From an uncultured Dehalococcoidia bacterium (GTDB taxonomy: Bacteria; Chloroflexota; Dehalococcoidia; Lucifugimonadales; CAJWUJ01): a stretch of 32,576 bases of DNA. The stretch is from assembly GCA_913047625.1 (NCBI GenBank), contig CAJWUJ010000016.1, positions 1-32,576 on the forward strand, written 5' to 3'. The notes under the pieces are model-generated. The model made no database searches and was not told the origin of the DNA. It was given only the letters and a program-made list of their open reading frames with translations. This document shows, piece after piece, positions 26,329 through 32,576 of this stretch. Numbering within the stretch: position 1 is the first letter of the stretch; the number at the start of each line of letters is the position of its first letter. The position numbers and the translations under genes were made by a program.

Positions 26329-27390
26329 TTAGATCTCAGCAAGCTTGTCGTATGCTTCTAGTAGGGTTTTTTCAGTATCCTTCCATCCAAGGCAAGCATC
26401 CGTTATTGAAATGCCGTAAGTCAGAGAATCTGGATTACTTTCATGGAGCGTCTGGTTTCCTGATTTCAGATGACTTTCAAGCATTGCTCCCACAATATTT
26501 TGATTACCAGCAGTTCTTTGGGTTACTACATCTTGGAAGACTGCAGGTTGAAGGTCAAATTGCTTTTTGGAGTTAGCATGAGAGCAATCAATTACTAGTT
26601 TACTAACCACATTTGATTTATTGAGTATAGTGATAGCATTTTCTACGGATTCAGCATCATAGTTTGGCCCGTTTGATCCTCCGCGCAATATTAGGTGGGC
26701 GTTTGGATTGCCTGTAGTGACGACAATGGATGCGTTTCCCTTGTCGTTTACACCCAAAAAGCCATGTTTAGCGTTGGCAGCGACAATAGCGTCTGCGGCA
26801 AGCTGAATACTTCCTCCTGTTCCATTTTTCATGCCTACTGGCATACTCAGCCCACTTGCCATCTGTCTATGTGTTTGGCTTTCAGCCGTACGGGCACCTA
26901 TAGCTGCCCATGAAATGAAATCAGCTATATATTGTGGTGTGATAGGATCCACAAATTCGGTTGCACAAAGCAGGCCAATGTCAGATACATCACTTAGAAA
27001 CTGTCTTGCCCTGCTCAAACCTTCCTTGATGTCAAGACTTCCGTTTAAATGCGGGTCGTAGATCATCCCTTTCCAACCAATAGTGGTACGAGGTTTTTCA
27101 AAATAGACTCTCATCAAGATAAGTATTCTTGATGAGATTTGGTCGGATAAAGTTTTGAGTTTGCTGGCATACTCTCGTCCGGCTTTTATATCATGAATGG
27201 AACAAGGGCCTACGACTATCATAAGGCGATTATCGTGGCCTGAAATGATATCGACGATAGCCTTGCGACCAGTAGATATTAATGACCGTTGATTCTCAGA
27301 TAGGGGTATCAGCTGTTCATATTCTAAGGGAGTAGGCAAGGCTTGAATATCAGCAATATTGATATCTTTTAATTCACTATTATTGGCCAT
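26329..27390 (-). CDS. aroG: 3-deoxy-7-phosphoheptulonate (DAHP) synthase, class I alpha (AroF/G/H type)
   Basis: DAHP synthase condenses PEP with erythrose 4-phosphate, the first shikimate step. The 353-residue product has the enterobacterial AroF/G/H layout: an N-terminal extension (about 1-45) with LPTPLEYEQLIPL, which carries feedback control in this group, then MIVVGPCSIHD (metal Cys), RVYFEKPRTTIGWKG (PEP binding), ARTAESQTHRQMASGLSMPVG, KNGTGGSIQLA, ILRGG and DCSHANSKKQ. I use the ATG at 27390, six bases after AAGGA, rather than the in-frame TTG two codons earlier. The isozyme letter cannot be assigned. It lies alone on the minus strand between the aminotransferase and DUF1015. Confidence 0.93.
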   Translation of the reverse strand: MANNSELKDINIADIQALPTPLEYEQLIPLSENQRSLISTGRKAIVDIISGHDNRLMIVVGPCSIHDIKAGREYASKLKTLSDQISSRILILMRVYFEKPRTTIGWKGMIYDPHLNGSLDIKEGLSRARQFLSDVSDIGLLCATEFVDPITPQYIADFISWAAIGARTAESQTHRQMASGLSMPVGMKNGTGGSIQLAADAIVAANAKHGFLGVNDKGNASIVVTTGNPNAHLILRGGSNGPNYDAESVENAITILNKSNVVSKLVIDCSHANSKKQFDLQPAVFQDVVTQRTAGNQNIVGAMLESHLKSGNQTLHESNPDSLTYGISITDACLGWKDTEKTLLEAYDKLAEI

Positions 27391-27595
27391 CTTCAATCCT
27401 TGTTAGATAAATCTGCAGGGTTATCACTAAGACCTGAGACGACTTTTTATCAGTCATCAATCTATAATTCAGTGATATAGGTGGCTTATAGTACACGTGC
27501 CTGCATGAAATATCAAATCCAACAGAATCAAGTAGTTAGTTGTTAGTTACGCGTCTAATGAAGGATGGGTAACTATGTTACAGTCAGTTACAAAG

Positions 27596-27624
27596 AAGGC
27601 AACCTGAAGGTATAGGGTCGCCTT
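27596..27624 (-). terminator. Possible terminator downstream of the DUF1015 gene
   Basis: On the minus strand AAGGCGACCC and GGTTGCCTT form an imperfect stem around a loop of about ten bases, followed by the T-rich TCTTTG. It lies about 22 bases past the DUF1015 stop. The T tract is short, so efficiency is uncertain. Confidence 0.4.
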
Positions 27625-27645
27625 GGGGTTCTGACTAACATTCTG

Positions 27646-28947
27646 TCATAGTAATTCACGCATGGTTAATCCAGCAGGTAATTTGGGGTGGAAGAACGTG
27701 GATTTGGGTGGCAAAATTAAGGTTGCCTGATGCAGCTTTTCGAATGTGTCTAATGATATAGGCTTCATCACAAAGCCTATATCAGCCGATTGATTAAAGA
27801 TACCATTAACGAGCGACCCAATCTCATGTTCGTATCCCATCGTTGCGTCATAACGAGACTTTAAGGCAGGTTTCAGGACACACTCAGTGAGTATCCAACT
27901 AAGTGTTGTTGTGACTACCTGATTAGTTTGATCTGGCGGGAATTCATTGTTAATTTGGCTATTATTAGGCACTAAAAGTGTAGCTTTCATTTCTCGTATT
28001 TGTACGATGCTATCTTGGTTAGTGCTGCTAAGTAGTTGGTTGATTGTTTTTACTGCATTATATTGGGAGTCAGGATCTAATGGCACCACTGATATTGTTT
28101 GAAAATTATTTTGAATATTTTGATCGATTTGTTTTTGAATTTGTGGGGGTACACTTTTTAATATTCTATGGTAGGGCAGTAGGAGAAGTCCGGGATCATT
28201 GAACGGTATTAAAGTTATCATGATAAAGTTACTAGCTTCATCTAAATTAGGCTGAGTTTGTGTCTCATGGGTTAACCTTTGATACTGGAGCATTGCATCG
28301 TATCTGTGATGGCCGTCAGCCAAATGTACTTTTCGGGTTTGAAGACAGGACTGGATCAGGGATAAATCCTCCGGCTTATCTGTCTTCCAAACAACGATCT
28401 CCTCATTATTTGGCAATTTTGCCTGAGAGGAGGGAGTGGTTTGAGACATTTGTAGCATAAAGTTGTTTAGGGTAGCGTCATTGTCACGGTAGAGTCCCAT
28501 TATTGGGCTAATATTTGATTGAGAATATTGGACATGAACTAGTCGATCTTGCCGTGGTTTTGGGGCAGTATGTTCATGAGTGATAACTCTGCTTTGTGCC
28601 GAACCTCCTAGGCGGATGCAACCAGTTATCCCATATCTGCTATGGGATTTTCCGTTGTGGGAGAATTGATGGCGAGTGATGTAAAAAGAATTATTGGCAT
28701 CCCGCGCAATTACATTATTTCTTAACCATTGATTCAGTTTTGTTTTAACTGAGGTGTACTCTTCCTCCAGAGGGTTCTTTTCAATTATTGGAAGTTCAAG
28801 ACGTACTGCATTATGGCGACTTAATGAGTAAAAATATGATTGATCCTCCTTTGAGATCACATCGTACGGAGGGCAAATAAGATTACCTAATTCTTCTGTT
28901 TGGGTGGTATTGAACCTCAGGGCTCTAAAAGGTCTGAAATCAACCAC
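27646..28947 (-). CDS. DUF1015 family protein
   Basis: The 433-residue protein matches the DUF1015 family. It opens with DFRPFRALRFN and ICPPYDVI, then has GITGCIRLG, VITHEHTAPKPRQDRL, SPIMGLYRD and the family hallmark VHLADGHHRYDAML (about 213-226); it ends with LPAGLTMREL. The GTG at 28947 is preceded by AGAGGAG at six bases, which fixes the start. The function is unknown; members often lie near serA or class V aminotransferases, and one such aminotransferase is about 1.4 kb away here. The conserved DGHHR suggests a catalytic or metal site. No signal peptide or membrane segment is seen. Confidence 0.9.
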   Translation of the reverse strand: MVDFRPFRALRFNTTQTEELGNLICPPYDVISKEDQSYFYSLSRHNAVRLELPIIEKNPLEEEYTSVKTKLNQWLRNNVIARDANNSFYITRHQFSHNGKSHSRYGITGCIRLGGSAQSRVITHEHTAPKPRQDRLVHVQYSQSNISPIMGLYRDNDATLNNFMLQMSQTTPSSQAKLPNNEEIVVWKTDKPEDLSLIQSCLQTRKVHLADGHHRYDAMLQYQRLTHETQTQPNLDEASNFIMITLIPFNDPGLLLLPYHRILKSVPPQIQKQIDQNIQNNFQTISVVPLDPDSQYNAVKTINQLLSSTNQDSIVQIREMKATLLVPNNSQINNEFPPDQTNQVVTTTLSWILTECVLKPALKSRYDATMGYEHEIGSLVNGIFNQSADIGFVMKPISLDTFEKLHQATLILPPKSTFFHPKLPAGLTMRELL

Positions 28948-29036
28948 TGGCTGCTCCTCTACTTTCCAGATAATTCAGGATATATTCTAGATTAAATTAG
29001 AAAAAACTATCATGCATGGTTTGAGGCTAAATCATT

Positions 29037-29064
29037 TTGATTAAGCTTTGCATTCGACTATAAT
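29037..29064 (+). promoter_or_regulatory. Distal promoter upstream of hyuB
   Basis: TTGATT (29037-29042), a 16-base spacer and a perfect TATAAT (29059-29064) would start transcription near 29071 and give a leader of about 230 bases before hyuB. Confidence 0.5.
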
Positions 29065-29228
29065 GATGACTGATATCGGCTGGGTACATCATCCGTAGCC
29101 CGAAGTTCTGTACAGAGATAATCATACCATTAATTATTGATATGTGTATTTAGAGCAGTTAATATGGGAACCGCCTGTAGATTGTAGTGATAGCGTGTAG
29201 GTTTTGATCTTCGATCCCAGAAGGATGA

Positions 29229-29258
29229 TTGAAACCTTGATAACCTATGTTGTATGAT
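29229..29258 (+). promoter_or_regulatory. Proximal promoter upstream of hyuB
   Basis: TTGAAA (29229-29234), an 18-base spacer and TATGAT (29253-29258) would give a leader of about 38 bases to the hyuB ATG. Confidence 0.5.
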
Positions 29259-29302
29259 GTCGCACCTATCAACAGGAATTAAGTAAAAATAGGAGGAATG
29301 TA

Positions 29303-30931
29303 ATGAGAGTCTCAGATCCGACAAGGCTAGAAGTTGTAAAAAATTCCTTGGAAGGTATTGCAGAGGGCATGGCATTGACTTTGGTTAGGACGTCTCGTTC
29401 CTCGGTTGTACGGCAGAGCTTAGATTTCTCCACAGGTGTTTTAAGTTCTAAGGGTGAGTTAACTGGGCAAGGCATGTGCGTACCTGTTCATTTAGGTGGC
29501 ATGATGCCTGCATTGAATGCGTGTCTAGCTCGATATCCCGGTAAAGTCTATCCAGGCGATATTCTTGCTACAAATGATCCTTATGAAGGTGGTAGTCACT
29601 TACCCGATATCTTTTTATTTAAGCCTATTTTTGAAAGAGATACATTGGTTGGATATAACTGTGCAATGAGTCACCATACAGATATCGGAGGTAGGGTGGC
29701 AGGAGGTAATGCTTGTGATAGCTCAGAAATTTATCAGGAGGGACTCAGGATTCCTCCCCTGAAACTTTTTGAAGAAGGAGTAGCTAATGAAACCCTTTTT
29801 CGAATTCTTGAGAAAGCAGTAAGGGTTCCTGATATTGTCTTGGGAGATTTAAAAGGGCAGATAGCAGGACTTTATTTTGGTGAAAGGGAATATCTAAAGC
29901 TGGTAAATCGTTACGGTATTGAGGGACTTGAGGAAGCAACCGAAGAGTTGCTCGAATATTCTGAGATGTTGACCCGAAATGCTATTCGCTCTCTTCCGGA
30001 CGGTGAATGGACATTCACGGATTATATTGATGATGACGGTTTCAGTGAGGAACCCATAGCTATTGTATCGACCTTGTCTAAAGAAGATGATGAGATACAC
30101 GTCGATTTTACGGGAACCTCACCCCAATGTAAGGGAGCAATACAGCCAGTTTTTCAGACTACGCAAGGTATGGTTTATGCTGTTACAAAATGTATTTTGG
30201 GCACCCTTGGATTCGGTGATATACCTAATACCGCCGGGTATTTTCGACCGATTAAAGTGACCGCCCCCGAAGGCACTTTTCTGAATCCATTGCCTCCCGC
30301 TCCTGTGGCAGCAAGAGCTTTAGGATGCTGGAGAATGGTACAGTCTTTGTTTGGAGCATTTGCTCAAATGATTCCTGAAAAAGTCTATGCTTGCAGTGGA
30401 GGAAACGAGCTAGGTGTGGGATTTTCTGGATATGATAAAAGTAAAACTCCCTGGAAGCCTTGGGTCCAATTGGAATTTCATGTTGAGATGGCTATGGGTG
30501 GCCGTCCTGGCATGGACGGTATAGATGCCCAAGGTGCAGGGTTAGGCAATTTAGCAAATGTACCTGTTGAAGTAGAAGAGACGGAGCAGCCACTATTTGT
30601 TGAGGAATATGCAATATTGGAAGATAGTGAAGGTGCAGGGATGAATCGAGGTGGCGCTGGTATGGTTCGCCAGTGGAGGTTCACTATGGATGAGACAGTT
30701 GTCCAGGTTCGATCTGATAGAATGAAATTCCAACCGTATGGCCTTTTTGAAGGAGAGTCTCCCGCACCTACTAAGATTGTTATTAATCCTAGCGATCCGG
30801 AAAGCGAGCTTAAGCCTTCGAAGTTTTTGGCAAGTGTTAAGAAAGGGGATGTGCTGCGAGTTCAATGGCCTGGCGGAGGTGGATGGGGTCGGCGCGAAGC
30901 GGGTGAAGCAGATCGTTCAGACCCTGAGTGA
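29303..30931 (+). CDS. hyuB: Hydantoinase B/N-methylhydantoinase B (HyuB) family, C-terminal tail replaced at a junction
   Basis: The product matches the HyuB/oxoprolinase beta family over almost its full length (about 529 residues): RTSRSSVVRQSLDFSTGVLSS, ATNDPYEGGSHLPDIFLFKP, CAMSHHTDIGGRVAGG, a GLRIPPLKLF segment and VQWPGGGGWG near the end. HyuB works with HyuA to hydrolyse hydantoin or 5-oxoproline rings with ATP. AGGAGG lies six bases before the ATG. After GGGGWG (about 30889) homologues continue with a DP-rich tail, but here the frame reads RREAGEADRSDPE in abruptly GC-rich sequence, so the native C-terminus is lost at the junction with the RecD2 fragment. No hyuA precedes it; it may lie beyond the lost 3' side. 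Confidence 0.88.
   Translation: MRVSDPTRLEVVKNSLEGIAEGMALTLVRTSRSSVVRQSLDFSTGVLSSKGELTGQGMCVPVHLGGMMPALNACLARYPGKVYPGDILATNDPYEGGSHLPDIFLFKPIFERDTLVGYNCAMSHHTDIGGRVAGGNACDSSEIYQEGLRIPPLKLFEEGVANETLFRILEKAVRVPDIVLGDLKGQIAGLYFGEREYLKLVNRYGIEGLEEATEELLEYSEMLTRNAIRSLPDGEWTFTDYIDDDGFSEEPIAIVSTLSKEDDEIHVDFTGTSPQCKGAIQPVFQTTQGMVYAVTKCILGTLGFGDIPNTAGYFRPIKVTAPEGTFLNPLPPAPVAARALGCWRMVQSLFGAFAQMIPEKVYACSGGNELGVGFSGYDKSKTPWKPWVQLEFHVEMAMGGRPGMDGIDAQGAGLGNLANVPVEVEETEQPLFVEEYAILEDSEGAGMNRGGAGMVRQWRFTMDETVVQVRSDRMKFQPYGLFEGESPAPTKIVINPSDPESELKPSKFLASVKKGDVLRVQWPGGGGWGRREAGEADRSDPE
30867..30890. other. Composition breakpoint between hyuB and recD2
   Basis: The bases around CCTGGCGGAGGTGGATGGGG encode PGGGGWG of hyuB in one frame and LAEVDGVG of a RecD2 helix-hairpin-helix in another. 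HyuB homology ends and RecD2 homology begins at this shared stretch, and GC content jumps. Such microhomology is typical of an assembly or amplification chimera. Confidence 0.75.
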
Positions 30932-31838
30932 GCGTCGCGGGGCCCAAGAAGCGATGCTCTTTCTCCACGGGTTAGGGCTCACGTCGAACATGGCCGCCAA
31001 GATCTACCGGCGTTATAGCGACGACACGGTGCGCTTGATCCGCGAGAACCCCTACCGCCTCGCCTATGATGTGCGCGGGATCGGCTTCCTGCGCGCCGAT
31101 GAGGCCGCTCGAGGGATGGGTATCGGCCCCGACGCACCTGAGCGCGTGCAGGCCGGGCTTCACTACTGCTTGAGCCAGGCCACGTCGGCGGGGCATTGTT
31201 TCCTTCCGCGCGCGGTCTTGGTCCGTGAGACCAGCCTGCTCCTTGGCGTGGATGAGGCGCTCTGTGAACCGGCGCTCGGCGCGCTCAAACGGGAGGCACG
31301 TATCGTCGTCGACCCTGAGCGCGACCCCAGCGATCCTGCGATCTACCCTTCGCAGCTCTTTCGCGCTGAAGGCGAGGTCGCGGCGCAGATGGCGGCGCTC
31401 CTGCAGCCAGTGCCCGATTCAGGCACCTCGCAGGCCATCATGCAGGCTGCGAATGCGCTCAGCCTCACGCCCTCAGACGATCAGGTGGCGGCGCTGAAGA
31501 TGGTCCTTGCCGAGGGCGCCGCGGTGCTGACGGGGGGACCTGGCACCGGGAAGACCACGATCATACGGATCCTGGTGAACGCGGTCGGTCTCGACGAGAG
31601 TCGAATCGCGCTCGCCGCGCCGACCGGAAGGGCAGCTAAACGACTCGCTGAAGCCACGGGACTCGAGGCCAAGACGATTCATCGGATGCTCGAATACTCC
31701 CCGATGGATCACTCCTTTCGACGCGACGCGGACCACCCCTTGGACGCGTCTCTCGTGATCGTCGATGAAGCTTCGATGCTCGATTTGCCGATACTCCCAT
31801 CAAAAACTTTTTGTCTTTTTTGCGCTTATACATATTAA
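30870..31838 (+). CDS. recD2: RecD2-type ATP-dependent helicase, internal fragment truncated at both ends
   Basis: The frame encodes a middle part of RecD2/RecD-like 5'-3' DNA helicase. It begins in the first helix-hairpin-helix (LAEVDGVGAKRVKQIVQTL), continues through IYRRYSDDTVRLIRENPYRLAYDVRGIGFLRADE, then the Walker A segment TGGPGTGKTTIIRIL (about 31530-31570), AAPTGRAAKRLAEATG, TIHRMLEYSP and Walker B LVIVDEASMLDLP (about 31752-31790). After that it runs into AT-rich sequence (PSKTFCLFCAYTY and stop) unlike any helicase. The N-terminal domain and the 2A/SH3 C-terminal half are missing. GC is far higher than in all genes to the left, with strong G/C third positions. It is probably from another genome, joined artificially; a transferred and degraded gene is less likely. 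Confidence 0.85.
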   Translation: MAEVDGVGAKRVKQIVQTLSERRGAQEAMLFLHGLGLTSNMAAKIYRRYSDDTVRLIRENPYRLAYDVRGIGFLRADEAARGMGIGPDAPERVQAGLHYCLSQATSAGHCFLPRAVLVRETSLLLGVDEALCEPALGALKREARIVVDPERDPSDPAIYPSQLFRAEGEVAAQMAALLQPVPDSGTSQAIMQAANALSLTPSDDQVAALKMVLAEGAAVLTGGPGTGKTTIIRILVNAVGLDESRIALAAPTGRAAKRLAEATGLEAKTIHRMLEYSPMDHSFRRDADHPLDASLVIVDEASMLDLPILPSKTFCLFCAYTY

Positions 31839-32001
31839 ATAAAAAAAGATAAAATCGTTAATAAAATCAGTTAGATAACATTTTCAAACTATTTTTGTTA
31901 ATAATATCAATGACATAAGTCAATGACGCTCTGATTGTAAGCATTTTACGCAAGTCTAGTCAGGTCTAAAGTATTGAAATCATTGATAAAATAAAAAATG
32001 T

Positions 32002-32030
32002 TTGACATCACAACGTAATATGCTTAAGAT
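32002..32030 (+). promoter_or_regulatory. Promoter-like pair in the AT-rich tail
   Basis: A perfect TTGACA (32002-32007), 17 bases, then TAAGAT (32025-32030) would start transcription near 32037. No gene follows, so it may drive an RNA or a gene cut off by the join, or be chance in AT-rich DNA. Confidence 0.35.
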
Positions 32031-32472
32031 ACTTCCCATGCTGATTGAGCGACACAGCAAACAGCGTAGCTCGGTTACATAATATATAGTCAATCTCGGC
32101 CTTTCTGGATATCGACACTATGTATTTACTGAAACACGTTGAATGCGATAACAGTCTCAGAGTTCAGCGACAGTTTTTTAGCTCCACAGTCTAGCGTGGG
32201 ACGGCATTGGCCCGTAAAGGCAAGACGGTAACAAATGCCAAACAGCTTTGAGCGACAGTTCTTGAAATTCGAATCAGATAATTTGGGGCCATACTAAGTG
32301 TCCTCAGGTTGCTTAATCGATGGATGTAAATCAAATAGCGGAGTGACAGGATCATCGAGTGACTTTGATTGAGATAGATCGAGCAACCTTCCACTTGAGA
32401 AAACAGTGGATACGCCCTGCAAATTTTTGCGGGAAAATGAACTGTATTTTTTTCTGGGTGGGAAAATACACG

Positions 32473-32558
32473 TGTATTTGTATTTGTATTTGTATTTGTT
32501 GTGTGTATTTGTATTTGTATTTGTATTTGTATTTTGTATTTGTATTTGTATTTGTATT
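32473..32558 (+). repeat. TGTATT hexanucleotide tandem repeat (13 units)
   Basis: Four exact TGTATT units, a seven-base interruption (TGTTGTG), five units, one extra T and four more units are read directly. The array lies 18 bases from the window end and may be where assembly stopped. Confidence 0.95.
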
Positions 32559-32576
32559 TTGGAAGCAATTTAATAA

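Larger units (their letters stand above)
28948..29302 (+). other. Divergent intergenic region, DUF1015/hyuB (355 bp)
   Basis: No open frame with a ribosome site was found here. It holds two plausible plus-strand promoters (29037-29064 and 29229-29258), a small hairpin (GGCT/AGCC arms at about 29078-29100) within the longer leader, and an AGGAGG site just before hyuB. No tRNA fold was seen. Confidence 0.6.
31800..32576. other. AT-rich tail without a recognisable gene (777 bp)
   Basis: Beyond about 31795 the sequence becomes very AT-rich, then mixed, and ends in a TGTATT tandem repeat. No frame has a credible ribosome site or known domain; the longest frame on minus gets its first third from the repeat (KYKYK, IQIQ, NTNT). 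There is a good promoter-like pair at 32002-32030 and the ten-base word AGCGACAGTT occurs at 32166 and 32251. Origin is unknown; it is unlike both the RecD2 piece and the main chromosome. Confidence 0.6.

Noticed and set aside
29078-29100. tRNA or riboswitch in the hyuB leader
   Set aside because: Only a short imperfect GGCT/AGCC hairpin is present; no cloverleaf or known riboswitch core was found.
30738-30866. N-terminal 43 residues of the RecD2 reading frame
   Set aside because: This part is an out-of-frame reading of hyuB; helicase homology starts only at about 30,870.
30870-31838. RecD2 fragment as a horizontally acquired gene
   Set aside because: Both ends are cut, composition breaks on both sides and microhomology at the left join all favour an artefact over transfer.
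32473-32558. CRISPR-like array
   Set aside because: The unit is six bases and contiguous, with no spacers and no cas genes nearby.
32191-32568. Minus-strand 125-residue open frame
   Set aside because: Its first third is the translated hexamer repeat (KYKYK, IQIQ, NTNT), and it has no ribosome site and no recognised domain.

Overview
The window reads as one bacterial chromosome segment of moderate GC (about 37-45% on lines I counted) from position 1 to about 30,880. After that come two pieces that do not look like it: a GC-rich RecD2 helicase fragment (about 30,870-31,795; one 60-base line counted at 70% GC) and an AT-rich tail (about 31,800-32,576; one line counted at 18% GC) ending in a TGTATT tandem repeat. 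The most economical reading is a chimeric contig end. Gene content and style (Leu T-box in front of ilv-leu, Sec-containing SelD, class V aminotransferase, DUF1015, lone hydantoinase B) suggest a Chloroflexota-type bacterium, perhaps Dehalococcoidia/SAR202. That is an inference from general knowledge, not proven by a marker gene here.

Layout. 1-1,999 (minus): amidohydrolase cut by the window edge, a 57-residue membrane protein and trmL. 2,128-4,944 (plus): two translationally coupled PuuE-like deacetylases and a 3-hydroxyisobutyrate-dehydrogenase-type enzyme, overlapping pyrD tail to tail. 8,127-4,926 (minus): a Gre factor with an extra N-terminal recombinase-like domain, a Glu/Leu-type dehydrogenase and a divergent pyrD, behind a near-consensus promoter. 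8,324-10,393 (plus): ftsH with a second copy of its N-terminal extracytoplasmic domain inserted in the protease domain. 10,847-12,330 (plus): selD, read through an in-frame UGA (selenocysteine), and an M67/JAMM peptidase.

20,933-12,365 (minus): a complete branched-chain operon ilvB-ilvN-ilvC-leuA-leuC-leuD-orf102-leuB, headed by a T-box leader whose specifier reads CUC (leucine) and whose terminator, antiterminator and promoter are all visible. Diverging from it (plus) are trpA, aroH, ribF, tyrS and a class V aminotransferase. A class I DAHP synthase and DUF1015 follow on minus, then hyuB on plus. The segment is therefore mostly amino-acid biosynthesis, branched-chain and aromatic, with the T-box linking ilv-leu expression to charging of tRNA-Leu.

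The strongest unusual signals are the duplicated FtsH_ext domain inside FtsH, the SAM-like/Gre fusion, the Sec-SelD with its SECIS-like hairpin, and the composition breaks at the right end. No CRISPR array, tRNA, rRNA or intact insertion sequence was found.
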